A stretch of 64,000 nucleotides of DNA from Lachnospiraceae bacterium (lineage in GTDB: Bacteria > Bacillota > Clostridia > Lachnospirales > Lachnospiraceae). Below the pieces are notes generated by a model. It did no database searches and was not told where the DNA came from. It was given only the letters and a program-made list of their open reading frames with translations. Made by a program: the position numbers and the translations under genes. Positions 36,164 through 44,988 of this stretch are shown here, in pieces (position 1 is the stretch's first letter; each line of letters begins with the position of its first letter). The stretch covers positions 1 to 64,000 of the forward strand of contig JALCKY010000005.1 of assembly GCA_022647575.1 (NCBI GenBank). The letters run 5' to 3'.

Positions 36164-37296
36164 CTCCTGAACTCAGCACCCAGTCGCTTGTAACGCAGTG
36201 CATGAAGGAAATCAACGAGAAAATCCGCAGCCTGAAGCATCTGAACATCATCGTCGCGGGCAAGACAGGCGTCGGGAAGTCGACGCTGATCAACTATATC
36301 TTCCGCGAGCACCTGGCGGAAACAGGACTCGGCCGCCCGATCACGGAACATCTGCAGCTGATTGAAAAAAAGGACTTTCCTCTCTCCATCTACGATACGC
36401 GCGGACTGGAGCTGGGCAAGCAGACGCAGAGCGAGATTAAAAAGGAAGTCCATGACCGCATCCTGTACGGCATCAAAAGCAGCGATGAGAATCAGGTCAT
36501 CCACTGCATCTGGTACTGCATCAACACTGCCTCAGACCGCATTGAAGATGATGAAGTGGCATGGATCCGCGAGCTGACTGAAGAAGACGGAGGAACCGTT
36601 CCCGTCATCATCGTCCTTACGAAGGCTTTTTCCAAAAAAAGAGCTGCTTCTTTCCGCAGCTTTATCATGAATATGAATCTTCGCGTCTGCGCCGTTGTTC
36701 CGGTGCTGGCGAAAGACTATGAAATTGACGAGGACTACGTCGTCAAGGCCTACGGCGCCGACAACCTGATTCAGGTCATGGGCCAGATCCTTCCCGACAC
36801 GCTGATCCCGACCCTGCACAACGTACAGCTTTCAGCCATCCGCGAAAAAGTCAAATACGCCAGAGGCATCGTCACGGCGACGGCGACTTCCGCCTTCGGG
36901 GAGGGCTTCATTCCCGTCCCTTTCGCGGACGCCGCGATGCTGGTGCCGACGCAGATCTCCATGATCGCGGCCATCACGGCGGCTTTTGGCATAAAGGTTG
37001 ACCGTGCCGTCCTTTCAACCGTCATCACATCCGCTCTCGGCACGACCGGAGCAACCGTCATCGGACGGGCCGTCTCGTCCGGCATCCTGAAAATGATTCC
37101 GGGCATCGGCTCGGTGGTCGGAGGTTCGATTTCCGGCGCCACGGCTGCCATCATCACTTCCGCCCTCGGCGAAACCTACATCATGGTCCTGGAAATGATG
37201 GCACGCGGAGAAATGACGGAAGGCGATCTCAGCTCCCAGAAAGTCCGCAGCCTCATTTCCGAAACCTTCAGGAGCCGTCTCAAAGGGGGAAAATAG
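36160..37296 (+). CDS. GTPase with C-terminal membrane-associated domain
   Basis: The 378-residue protein has a G domain (G1 AGKTGVGKST, residues 33-42; G3 DTRGLELG; a G4-like VLTKAFSKK lacking the usual Asp) and a C-terminal region (about 235-350) of alternating hydrophobic, small-residue segments (AAMLVPTQISMIAAITAAFGI; GSVVGGSISGATAAIITSALGE) like the DUF697/YcjF or IRG-type GTPases. These often tie GTP turnover to membranes. Its start is coupled to the 45-residue membrane protein. The tail overlaps the convergent gene by 17 bases. Confidence 0.78.
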   Translation: MTPELSTQSLVTQCMKEINEKIRSLKHLNIIVAGKTGVGKSTLINYIFREHLAETGLGRPITEHLQLIEKKDFPLSIYDTRGLELGKQTQSEIKKEVHDRILYGIKSSDENQVIHCIWYCINTASDRIEDDEVAWIRELTEEDGGTVPVIIVLTKAFSKKRAASFRSFIMNMNLRVCAVVPVLAKDYEIDEDYVVKAYGADNLIQVMGQILPDTLIPTLHNVQLSAIREKVKYARGIVTATATSAFGEGFIPVPFADAAMLVPTQISMIAAITAAFGIKVDRAVLSTVITSALGTTGATVIGRAVSSGILKMIPGIGSVVGGSISGATAAIITSALGETYIMVLEMMARGEMTEGDLSSQKVRSLISETFRSRLKGGK

Positions 37297-38218
37297 GCGA
37301 CCCTGAGAAATCAAGATCATAATGCAGTTTTTCAATCCGGTGGTTCCGGAACATCTGCGTATAGCGGCCCGTGAGAAGGACCGCTTTTTCTTTGGCTTCT
37401 TCCAGGATGTCCGGAACGCTTTCCGTATGTTCCTCTCCCCTGAGTCCGGTCCATTTCGCATGGCTGAGGTTCAGGGCATCCCATTCCGGCTCCCGGTATT
37501 TGATTCTTGCCATCCTGCGTCTCTTTTCCGTCGGATCCGGCGTAATGACCTCTCCGATCATCCTGGCCGTCTGCGGGATATTGTACTGCAGCGCGACAAG
37601 ATGCATCAGGGAATGGATGCACTCCCGGATTTCCTGCTCCGTTGCCGGAAGGTCATAGACATCCCTCAGCACCGGGACATAAAAGCGTTCGATGGCTCCG
37701 TTCAGCAGACGTCCCCTCTTCAGGTCCAGCCCCCAGGAATAGCGGTCAGAAAGCGGGAAGGTATGGATTTTGTGTCCCGTCCGCTTCTCATACAGGAGCA
37801 TGTCCATGTCCGTTTCGATCTGGGCATGGAGCATCCGGTCGTCGTCATCCGGACCTTCCGCGATCTTCTCCTCGATTCTGGCAGATACATAAGGGTGGAT
37901 CATGGAATCCAGGGCATAGTGACAAATGAATCCGTAGAAATATGCCTGCATGCAGCGCGACAGGGCTGCATTTCCGGCCTTCAGGCAGTTATGCGCCCCG
38001 GCCGAAAACAGCTCGTCAAGATTCTTTTTATGAAGGGTAAAGCCGGCCTCGGTAATCTCATCCCCGCCGGTCACGAAATGGTGGGCCATCAGGATATCCG
38101 GGCCCTGCAGTCCCCAGTTAAAAGCCTTCCGGTAATAAGCGGCCACCTTGCCGGCCCGCTCATCCAGGCTTCCGATCACATCTTCTCCGAACAGGCAGTG
38201 CATTACGAAATCAGCCAT
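37280..38218 (-). CDS. Zinc-dependent phospholipase C-like protein, second copy
   Basis: The 312-residue helical protein from MADFVMHCLFGEDVI has NWGLQGPDILMAHHF, YGFICHYALDSMIHPYV and HAQIETDMDMLLYEKRTGH, the His/Asp/Glu spacing of zinc-phospholipase C-like proteins, and then an extra C-terminal 120 residues absent from the 35.3-kb copy. No signal peptide is visible. It flanks the GTPase on the other side, so the two PLC-like genes bracket that gene pair. Function unknown. Confidence 0.72.
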   Translation of the reverse strand: MADFVMHCLFGEDVIGSLDERAGKVAAYYRKAFNWGLQGPDILMAHHFVTGGDEITEAGFTLHKKNLDELFSAGAHNCLKAGNAALSRCMQAYFYGFICHYALDSMIHPYVSARIEEKIAEGPDDDDRMLHAQIETDMDMLLYEKRTGHKIHTFPLSDRYSWGLDLKRGRLLNGAIERFYVPVLRDVYDLPATEQEIRECIHSLMHLVALQYNIPQTARMIGEVITPDPTEKRRRMARIKYREPEWDALNLSHAKWTGLRGEEHTESVPDILEEAKEKAVLLTGRYTQMFRNHRIEKLHYDLDFSGSPIFPL

Positions 38219-38281
38219 TTCATACCTCCTCAATCCTTCTGTTCATTATAGCAAATCAGGAAAAGTAATCAAAGGCTTTCA

Positions 38282-38310
38282 TTGCGTTCGAAGAAAGATG
38301 GTAGTAAACT
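38282..38310 (+). promoter_or_regulatory. Promoter of the acidic protein gene
   Basis: TTGCGT, 17-base spacer, TAAACT; 31 bases before the ATG at 38342, with GAAGGGGGTG as ribosome site. Confidence 0.55.
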
Positions 38311-38341
38311 GTAGTTACAGATTGAAGGGGGTGACATTCTG

Positions 38342-38860
38342 ATGGGAATGTTTGATTTTCTTAAAAAAGACGATGAAGCCGAAGACGGCTATGATGAAGA
38401 TGAGGAAGCCTATTCCTCCAAGCGCAAAAAAAACGACCGGGGCTCTTCTGTCCGCTCCATTCCGGCTGAAGAATCCGAAAATGCGGACCGGATGGCCGGT
38501 GAGGCCGGTTCCCGCTTTTCAACCGACTACCGTTCTTATCTGAAGATGCAGTCGGAGCAGGCAAAGGAAAACCTGCGGAAACGTACCGAAGCAGCCCGTG
38601 CCATGATCAGTCCTGATTATCACGCACCTGCTGCCGCTCCTGCAGAACCTGCTGATGCCGCACCCGTATCCGCAGATTCTCCGAAGGAAGACACCCCGGC
38701 TCCCGCTGAAGAAGACTATGACAGCGGTTCCGATGACGATGATGAGGTTTCCTCTTCCGCCCATCCCCTCAGACATCTTTTCTCCGGAAAAAATGACGAA
38801 GACGACGATGACGACTACGACGAACTGGATTCCCCGAAGGACGACAGCGACCTTCAGTAA
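38342..38860 (+). CDS. Acidic low-complexity protein of unknown function
   Basis: The 172-residue protein starts MGMFDFLKKDDEAEDGYDEDEEAY, has a central helix with STDYRSYLKMQSEQAKENLRKRTEAARAMISPDY, then an Ala/Pro linker and an Asp-rich C-terminus (DDDDDYDELDSP). The N-terminal MFDFLKK is amphipathic and could sit on the membrane. No signal peptide or known domain. It is expressed from its own promoter and ends in a strong terminator, which supports it being a real gene. Confidence 0.7.
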   Translation: MGMFDFLKKDDEAEDGYDEDEEAYSSKRKKNDRGSSVRSIPAEESENADRMAGEAGSRFSTDYRSYLKMQSEQAKENLRKRTEAARAMISPDYHAPAAAPAEPADAAPVSADSPKEDTPAPAEEDYDSGSDDDDEVSSSAHPLRHLFSGKNDEDDDDDYDELDSPKDDSDLQ

Positions 38861-38891
38861 TCACCGGTCCGGAATATCCGTTTCCATGTAT

Positions 38892-38946
38892 GAAAAGACC
38901 TCCTGTACCCGGCAGCATGTCTGCTCTGTACAGGAGGTTTTTTTTC
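38892..38946 (+). terminator. Terminator with nested hairpin
   Basis: ACCTCCTGTAC / GTACAGGAGGT 11-bp perfect stem, an inner GCAG / CTGC hairpin in the loop, and TTTTTTTT on the plus strand. Confidence 0.9.
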
Positions 38947-38952
38947 GTGCGG

Positions 38953-38998
38953 ATCTGTTTTATTGTTTTACTGTTTACTGTTCCACTGTTTTACTGTC
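38953..38998. repeat. Short AT-rich tandem units after the YfhO gene
   Basis: Imperfect repeats of TTTTACTGT / TTTACTGT in the space between the terminator and the YfhO stop. Low complexity; no obvious coding. Confidence 0.5.
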
Positions 38999-41324
38999 CG
39001 GCTTCTGCGATTTTTCGTGCCGCTGCCGATTTCTTCTTTCTTTTCCGTGCAATCACCAGATATACGGCAGTCAGGAATGCGCAGCCGGCCGAGCACAGGA
39101 TTCCGGTGTTGAGTCCCGGCACCTTATAGGTGAATTCAATGTCATTTGTTCCGGCGCTGATCGGAACGGCCATGAAGCCGTTAATGTCGATGATTTCCGT
39201 AGCCTTGCCGTTCACGGTCGCACTCCAGCCGGAGTCATCCGGAATGGAATAGAAGGCATAGGTGTCCTTTGCCGCCGTGATCGTTGAGCCGAAGGAGGAA
39301 GTGGTCTCGTGGAAATCCTGCGAGCATTCCTTCAGATGGTCGCCGCTGATTTCCTTCAGATAGGCTGTTGTCGCCTCTCCGTCCGTCGTCTCGTCGTAAT
39401 GGCGCAGCACCTGGGAAACCGCAGCTTCCTGATCATCGGGAATGACCAGCGTCTTCAGCATCAGAATGGTCCGGTACGCCATGTTCGTCTCGCCGAATTC
39501 CGTCTCCGTCATGTACGTGTCATAAGTGAATCCGATCGGCGGAACATTGTCGTCTTTATAGACATAGTAAGTGGTATAGTCCCCTTTCACCACCTGAACG
39601 GCATCTTCATTTTCCCGCTCCTCGGTTTCAAAAGTATAGGCCGCGGAAACCAGATTGGCCAGTCCGTCCGGCGCATCCGGACTCTTCACGTCTCTGGAAA
39701 GCCCGAGTGAGGTGTAGAAACGGAAAATGGAACCGGAAACCGTACTGCAGAAATTCGCTTCCGTCGGCAGTCCGTTCGTGAGCGTTTCCGTATTGTCGCG
39801 GTTGGTCCAGCGGTACTCCGGGGTCGTATATTCGATTTTTTTGGAAGTCATCAGGCGGTCGTAGATATGGCGCGCGTCTTCTCCGTGGGCAATCTGATAC
39901 AGGAGAACGGCCCCCGCCGTCGTGCCGATGCAGAACGTGTAAATCAGGATGCAGGCAGCGATGGTCCTTCTCTTCCCCATCCTGCAGAAAATCAGATAGG
40001 TCAGCAGGATTCCCCCGAGACAGACGGCCGTCCACACGCTGAAGACATCATAGCGGTAAATGATGCGGTCCGTCTTATCGCTCCATTTCGCAAACAGAAG
40101 GAAGCAGACGAATCCGACGGCAATGAGTCCGTAAATGATAGAGGCCTTCCGGATCGATTTCTGGATCGGCGTCGGAGACATCAGCGTTTCCTGTTCGCTG
40201 TCCCAGCGGTCCATCACCAGGGCGGAAGCCAGCGCCATCATCAGGATCGGCATGTAATACCAGCGGCAGTACACGCCCGCAAAAAGCGAGAACGCCGCAT
40301 TGAGGATCGGGACAAGCGCCATGACAAGACAGATCTTCAGCATTTTCGTCAGCCAGTGCTTCTTGTTGTAAAGGGCAAAGGCTATGACAAGGACAAGCCC
40401 GACCATCGGCAGGTAGGCATTGCAGGTCGAGAAATTATTGCGGATGACGCAGGACTGGTCGGACATGACTTCGCCCGGGAACAGCACGCCCTTCAGGATG
40501 TAGAGGTAGCGGTCGGCGTTGTAGAGAATGGCCGCGCTTCCTGTATAGTCGCTCTCCACACGGGGGTTCTGGATTGTGAAGACAAACGCCGGCACGAGGA
40601 GCAGCGCCCCGAGTCCGCAGCCCAGAATTCCTTCCCAGGCCGCCTTGCGCATCCTCCGGAATCCCTGCTTCACATTCGGGAACATGTAGCGGACGAAGAA
40701 ATAGATCGCCAGGAAAATAATCTCGCCGATGATGAAGAAATAATTGACGACGGCATTGATGCAGGTCGCAAAAATGAACGGTCCTCTTCTGTCCTTCGTC
40801 ATGAGGTCGTCAAAGGTCAGCATCATCAGCGGGAACAGAAGGACGACATCGTGGAAATGGTAGAAAAGAAGCGCCTCGGCGCTGAAGCCCGAGAAAGCAT
40901 ACAGCATGCTTGCGATCACCGCATATTCCTTCCGCTCGACGTAGCGGCTCATGTATGCGTAGGAAGTCATGCCGGCAAAGGCATATTTCAGGACATAGAG
41001 CCAGCCGACGATATACATGAAATACTTGGACGGGAAAAGCAGCGAGACCCAGAAGGACGGATTGCCCAGGATGTAGAAGGCCATGCCGCCGATGAAATTG
41101 GACCCAAGGTCAAGCGAATAATCCCAGATGACATTTCCGGACTTGATGGCATCATTGGCATACATCGCAAAGGGAATCTGCTGGACATTGAAGTCGCCTG
41201 CCAGTGAGAAAAGTCCGCCCTGATCGATGATCGTCCAGGAAAAGGCAAAAATGCCTGCCAGGAGATTGATCAGGAATGCATATAACAGATAATTCGGCTG
41301 TTTCTTGTTTTTAATCATTTCCAT
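38991..41324 (-). CDS. YfhO family membrane protein
   Basis: A 777-residue polytopic protein with about 13 hydrophobic helices, a long central extracellular region and a C-terminal beta-rich domain ending YSIPDDSGWSATVNGKATEI ... GTNDIEFTYKVPGLNTGI. This matches the GT-C-fold YfhO family. Family members in Bacillota add sugars to lipoteichoic acid or handle other polyprenyl-linked sugars. The N-terminal half has WTIIDQGGLFSLAGDFNVQQIPF, typical of the family. It follows the channel-like gene by 53 bases on the same strand. RBS GAAGGACAG. Confidence 0.88.
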   Translation of the reverse strand: MEMIKNKKQPNYLLYAFLINLLAGIFAFSWTIIDQGGLFSLAGDFNVQQIPFAMYANDAIKSGNVIWDYSLDLGSNFIGGMAFYILGNPSFWVSLLFPSKYFMYIVGWLYVLKYAFAGMTSYAYMSRYVERKEYAVIASMLYAFSGFSAEALLFYHFHDVVLLFPLMMLTFDDLMTKDRRGPFIFATCINAVVNYFFIIGEIIFLAIYFFVRYMFPNVKQGFRRMRKAAWEGILGCGLGALLLVPAFVFTIQNPRVESDYTGSAAILYNADRYLYILKGVLFPGEVMSDQSCVIRNNFSTCNAYLPMVGLVLVIAFALYNKKHWLTKMLKICLVMALVPILNAAFSLFAGVYCRWYYMPILMMALASALVMDRWDSEQETLMSPTPIQKSIRKASIIYGLIAVGFVCFLLFAKWSDKTDRIIYRYDVFSVWTAVCLGGILLTYLIFCRMGKRRTIAACILIYTFCIGTTAGAVLLYQIAHGEDARHIYDRLMTSKKIEYTTPEYRWTNRDNTETLTNGLPTEANFCSTVSGSIFRFYTSLGLSRDVKSPDAPDGLANLVSAAYTFETEERENEDAVQVVKGDYTTYYVYKDDNVPPIGFTYDTYMTETEFGETNMAYRTILMLKTLVIPDDQEAAVSQVLRHYDETTDGEATTAYLKEISGDHLKECSQDFHETTSSFGSTITAAKDTYAFYSIPDDSGWSATVNGKATEIIDINGFMAVPISAGTNDIEFTYKVPGLNTGILCSAGCAFLTAVYLVIARKRKKKSAAARKIAEAGQ

Positions 41325-41377
41325 TCTGTCCTTCTGCAGCTGTATTGAATAACGTGATCCTGCCGTCCGGCGAGGCC

Positions 41378-42514
41378 TCAGAATTTATAGGCCGAAACCG
41401 GCAGTACGATGTTGCCGACGACGACAAAGGCAAGTTCCGTGATGAACATGAGCCGGCCGAATTTCTTCGCGAACTCACGGTCCTCATATTTGCTCCGGAT
41501 GCGGTTGATCATGATAATGGTAATGGCCGTCGTCAGGATCGTGGCGATTCCGAAGAAATTCATTTCCAGAAGCAGCCCCTGCTGCATGGATGGCACTTTG
41601 TTTGCGCCGACCATGATGTTGGCCACGGCGCCGAACAGGGCGGCAGGGATCATGCCCAGAGGATCGACGCGGTGGTAGGTGCAGATGAATAGCGTGATCA
41701 TCGCCCAGGTCATCGTGCCGAACATGGCGATGAAGCACATCAGATAGAGGGAAAAACCGGTCCGGTTGATTTCAATCTGCGTCATGTGTTCGGATATATA
41801 GAGATAGCCGGTATCCTTCAGGGCTTCCGGATTTCCCAGGGAAGAATCGTATTTATAGTCCAGGGCTTCCGTCGCGGAGCGCAGCACCTTAAAACCGGCC
41901 ACTTCGAGATTCGGATTGAGGGTGCTGGCGTCCGTATCCGCCTTGAAGACCACTTCGCTGACGTTGTAGGCGCACTGCAGATACATGCGGAGCTGATGGG
42001 ATTCCAGCGGAAAACGCACCGTCCAGAAAGCCTTGGAAATCGTTGTATCCAGGGAAACCAGCTGATAGTTGCTGTCCCCGTCATGAATATCCTCGATGAC
42101 CTGAAGATGATTGATCGTGCCTTTATAAACGCCGAAATTGTGAGCCATGTCCAGATCCTTGCTCCCCTGCCAGCGGAACCAGACCTCGGCAACCACTTCA
42201 AAATCAGAATCATCCAGATTCATGTCCTTCAGATCCGTAATGTACGTACCGACCGTCACGGTGACCGGACTGGACTCCCCGACGATCTTCTGCACCTGGG
42301 CTTCCGTTTCCGCATCCGGCTTCAGTGCAGATTCCCAGTAGCCTTCCTCCGCATTCTTGTCGCGGATCAGGCCTATGCAGGAAATCAGAAGAAAACCGCC
42401 GACCGCCGCGATATAGATGATAAAAGCGGCCAGCATCATCCGGATATGCTTCGGCGTAAGATGTCCGGTTGCATTTTCCGATCCTGCCGGGATCTCTTTC
42501 TTCTCTTCTGCCAT
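41378..42514 (-). CDS. Probable pentameric ligand-gated ion channel homologue with an extra N-terminal membrane helix
   Basis: Residues 84-250 read like the extracellular beta-sandwich of bacterial Cys-loop-family channels: VTVTVGTYITDLKDMNLDDS, then FEVVAEVWFRW, and the Pro-loop RFPLESHQLRMYLQ at 167-180 (family pattern F/Y-P-x-D/E-x-Q). Residues 248-375 give four helices with family-like joins: IEINRTGFSLYLMCFIAMF (M1), PLGMIPAALFGAVANIMVGANKVP (M2 with the Pro of the M2-M3 loop), LEMNFFGIATILTTAITIIM (M3), and a final M4. An additional helix at 27-50 precedes the sandwich, where known members have a cleaved signal. No Cys-loop cysteine pair, as in other prokaryotic members. A DUF4436-like membrane protein is the main alternative. 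Ligand unknown. Confidence 0.6.
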   Translation of the reverse strand: MAEEKKEIPAGSENATGHLTPKHIRMMLAAFIIYIAAVGGFLLISCIGLIRDKNAEEGYWESALKPDAETEAQVQKIVGESSPVTVTVGTYITDLKDMNLDDSDFEVVAEVWFRWQGSKDLDMAHNFGVYKGTINHLQVIEDIHDGDSNYQLVSLDTTISKAFWTVRFPLESHQLRMYLQCAYNVSEVVFKADTDASTLNPNLEVAGFKVLRSATEALDYKYDSSLGNPEALKDTGYLYISEHMTQIEINRTGFSLYLMCFIAMFGTMTWAMITLFICTYHRVDPLGMIPAALFGAVANIMVGANKVPSMQQGLLLEMNFFGIATILTTAITIIMINRIRSKYEDREFAKKFGRLMFITELAFVVVGNIVLPVSAYKF

Positions 42515-42542
42515 TTCTCACTGCCCCCCTCAGAATACCTGC

Positions 42543-43946
42543 TTAATTCGAAACAAAGAAATCAGCGATTGCCGGAAGCATCTGCTGATTTTCCTCCCAG
42601 ATCAGAGGGAATTCAGAAATGTCCAGCGGCGGATCATTGTAGCTTCCGTCATCCTTGAATTTCCTTCCGACCTCGATGGTCAGCGCCGGTATCTGTACAA
42701 TCTGCATATAGTAGTCGCTGCATCCGCCCGGATTCTGGGAATCCTGGACCGTTGAAAGCAGCTCATAGGCGTCATGTCCCTCCTGGGCAGTCAGCGGATC
42801 CAAAGCCTTCGCCAGGGCATAATCCCGGTTATAGAGGTCTTCGTTGACGCTCTGCATTCCGTAATCGTAATAAATGCTTCTGCCGTGACAGTGGTACGCG
42901 ATCTCGCACACGGTGTTCATGGATTCCGTCAGGGAAATGAGTGCCTGGACCTCCGGCTCCGAATTGGCGCTGGTTCCCGGATAGCGGCTGCAGGAAGGCT
43001 GCTGCGTTCCCATCTCCGTCGTCCATCCGGTCGTCGCGAAGTTGCGGTTCAGATCGACCGACCGTGCATTTGCTTTCCATGTCAGCCAGTATTCATCGAC
43101 GTTGGTGCTTCCTTTTCCCAGCTTGAGATCGCTCTGATAGACGGACAGCAGGTTCGCCTTCAGCGTCTCGTCACGGATGGCATCGATTCCTTTTTCCGAA
43201 ATCATCACGCCGTCCGGATTGATCATCGGAATGATATGAAGGCGGACCGTCTTGAATAATTCGCTGCAGGCTGTTCCGTTGTACTGCGCCGTCGAGTAAT
43301 TCGAAAGGAGATTCTCCAGCTGCTTCATGGCCAGCAGCGTGCAGATATACTCGCGCGCATGCATGGAATACTGGATCACGATATCCTTCGTGGCTCCCGC
43401 ATCTCCTACCACGGCCTCCAGGAGATCTCTCTTGTCCAGGCTTTCCCCGAATTTCCTGACCTGGACGAGACCTGAATATTTTTTCTGAAGAAGATAAAGA
43501 TCTTCTTCCATTTGATCATACGTATAGACGACATTGTCCGTCGCAACGATGTCTCCGTCCGGGACGGCTGCATCGGAAGTATATGTCCAGGCCGCGGAAT
43601 CATCGTAAGAAACCTTGGAGGAATCCGAGACATCCGCGGAGGAGGAAGAAGAATCTGCCTTCGATGAATCAGCGGAAGCCGCAGCGGATGCAGAAGATTC
43701 CGTTCCGGAAGAGACCGTGCCTGCCGCTGATGATGCATCCGAAACAGCAGCCGCGGAATCCGCAGCCGTTTTCTTTCCGCCGGCGCCTTTCATCACCAGA
43801 AACACGATCAGCGATCCCGCCACGACCAGACAGGCTGTCAGAATGATACGCGAAATAAGGCGCCTTCTCTTCCTGCGCCTGATTGCCCTCATGCGTGCCT
43901 CCCGCCTTTTCAGGTATGCCCTGTCATCACGGTTTTCAGACATCAT
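42543..43946 (-). CDS. Membrane-anchored M14 zinc carboxypeptidase
   Basis: A 467-residue protein with a basic cytoplasmic tail, one transmembrane helix (about 31-52), a Ser/Ala/Asp-rich linker (60-120) and an external M14 peptidase domain. Zinc ligands and catalytic residues are visible: QYSMHAREY (His196, Glu199), VDLNRNF (substrate Arg), IAYHCHG (third ligand His) and PALTIEVG (catalytic Glu). Substrate is unknown; wall peptides are possible, since the domain faces outside. It lies 28 bases upstream of the channel-like gene on the same strand and has a promoter of its own. Confidence 0.9.
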   Translation of the reverse strand: MMSENRDDRAYLKRREARMRAIRRRKRRRLISRIILTACLVVAGSLIVFLVMKGAGGKKTAADSAAAVSDASSAAGTVSSGTESSASAAASADSSKADSSSSSADVSDSSKVSYDDSAAWTYTSDAAVPDGDIVATDNVVYTYDQMEEDLYLLQKKYSGLVQVRKFGESLDKRDLLEAVVGDAGATKDIVIQYSMHAREYICTLLAMKQLENLLSNYSTAQYNGTACSELFKTVRLHIIPMINPDGVMISEKGIDAIRDETLKANLLSVYQSDLKLGKGSTNVDEYWLTWKANARSVDLNRNFATTGWTTEMGTQQPSCSRYPGTSANSEPEVQALISLTESMNTVCEIAYHCHGRSIYYDYGMQSVNEDLYNRDYALAKALDPLTAQEGHDAYELLSTVQDSQNPGGCSDYYMQIVQIPALTIEVGRKFKDDGSYNDPPLDISEFPLIWEENQQMLPAIADFFVSN

Positions 43947-43982
43947 GTTTTTTCCGTTTCGTGGTAGTCCGCATATACGGTT

Positions 43983-44011
43983 ATTTTATCTTATCAATCC
44001 TAAAATGAAAA
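43983..44011 (-). promoter_or_regulatory. Candidate promoter of the M14/channel/YfhO run
   Basis: TTTTCA, 17-base spacer, TAAAAT on the minus strand, 37 bases before the ATG at 43946. Confidence 0.5.
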
Positions 44012-44034
44012 GGTTTTCGGCAGATTGTTCACAA

Positions 44035-44988
44035 TTAGACCGGCACGTAATTATCCGGAAGCACCTCGCCCCAGGGCGTCCCTCCCAGGTCAAAGGGCGT
44101 CGACTGATAGACGTAGTAATTGAGCCAGTTCGTATAAAGATTGTTGGCATTGGAGCGCCATTTCAGCAGCGGCCGTTCATTCGGGTCGTCATTCGGGAAA
44201 TAATTCACCGGAATCTCTATCGGAAGACCTTTCTTCAGGTCTCTTTCATATTCCCTCTTCAGCTGCGACCTTCCGTATTCCGGATGCCCCATGACAAAAA
44301 TCTTCCGTCCGTTCTCTGCCATCGCCAGGTAGACGCCGGCTTCATCGGACTGCGCCATGATCGTCAGGCTGCTGCATTTCTCAATATCTTCCACGGACAC
44401 TTCCGTGTGCCGGGAATGCGGAGCCAGAAAGAGATCATCGAAGCCTCGCACCAGCGGCACCTTGCGGTTGTACAGCCTGTGCCAGTAGAGGCCGAACATC
44501 TTCTTGTCCAGTTTCCGCTTGGGAAGCCCGTAGTAGTAATACATGGCGGCCTGTGCCCCCCAGCACAGATACATCGTGGAAGTCACGTGATGCTCGCACC
44601 AGTCGAAAACACCCTTCAGTTCTTCCCAGTAATCGACTTCCTCGAACTCCATCTCTTCGACCGGCGCGCCGGTAATGATGCAGCCGTCGAAATGCTTTCC
44701 CTTCAGTTCATCGAAAGTCTCATAGAAAGAATCCAGGTGGCTCTTCGACGTATGCCTGGAAATATGGCTGGACATCCTCATGAAACGGCAGTCGATCTGC
44801 AGCGGCGTATTGGAAAGCATGCGCAGGATCTGGAGCTCCGTATCCTCCTTGAGAGGCATGAGGTTCAGGATGACGATCTGAATCGGGCGGATATCCTGAT
44901 GGACAGCCCTGTCCTCATCCATGACGAAAATATTCTCTTTTTCCAGTATTTCCCTGACCGGCAGGTCATTCTTCAGCTTAATCGGCAT
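44035..44988 (-). CDS. metAA: Homoserine O-acetyltransferase (MetA family)
   Basis: It activates homoserine for methionine synthesis. The 317-residue protein has the MetA/HTS class I glutamine-amidotransferase-like fold: Cys142 in TMYLCWGAQ, His235 and Glu237 in VMGHPEYG. Residue 111 is Glu (GAPVEEMEF) where the succinyl enzyme of E. coli has Gly; published work links Glu111 to acetyl-CoA use. So I call it an acetyltransferase, although MetA is named for succinyl transfer. The ATG is 11 bases inside the ligA 3' end, so it is coupled to ligA. Confidence 0.92.
   Translation of the reverse strand: MPIKLKNDLPVREILEKENIFVMDEDRAVHQDIRPIQIVILNLMPLKEDTELQILRMLSNTPLQIDCRFMRMSSHISRHTSKSHLDSFYETFDELKGKHFDGCIITGAPVEEMEFEEVDYWEELKGVFDWCEHHVTSTMYLCWGAQAAMYYYYGLPKRKLDKKMFGLYWHRLYNRKVPLVRGFDDLFLAPHSRHTEVSVEDIEKCSSLTIMAQSDEAGVYLAMAENGRKIFVMGHPEYGRSQLKREYERDLKKGLPIEIPVNYFPNDDPNERPLLKWRSNANNLYTNWLNYYVYQSTPFDLGGTPWGEVLPDNYVPV

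Noticed and set aside
39867-41207. Long plus-strand open frame opposite the YfhO gene
   Set aside because: It is antisense to a gene with clear membrane-protein sequence, has no ribosome site and a composition typical of a reverse-complement shadow. Similar long shadows (for example 43615-45024 and 34328-35365) were also dropped.
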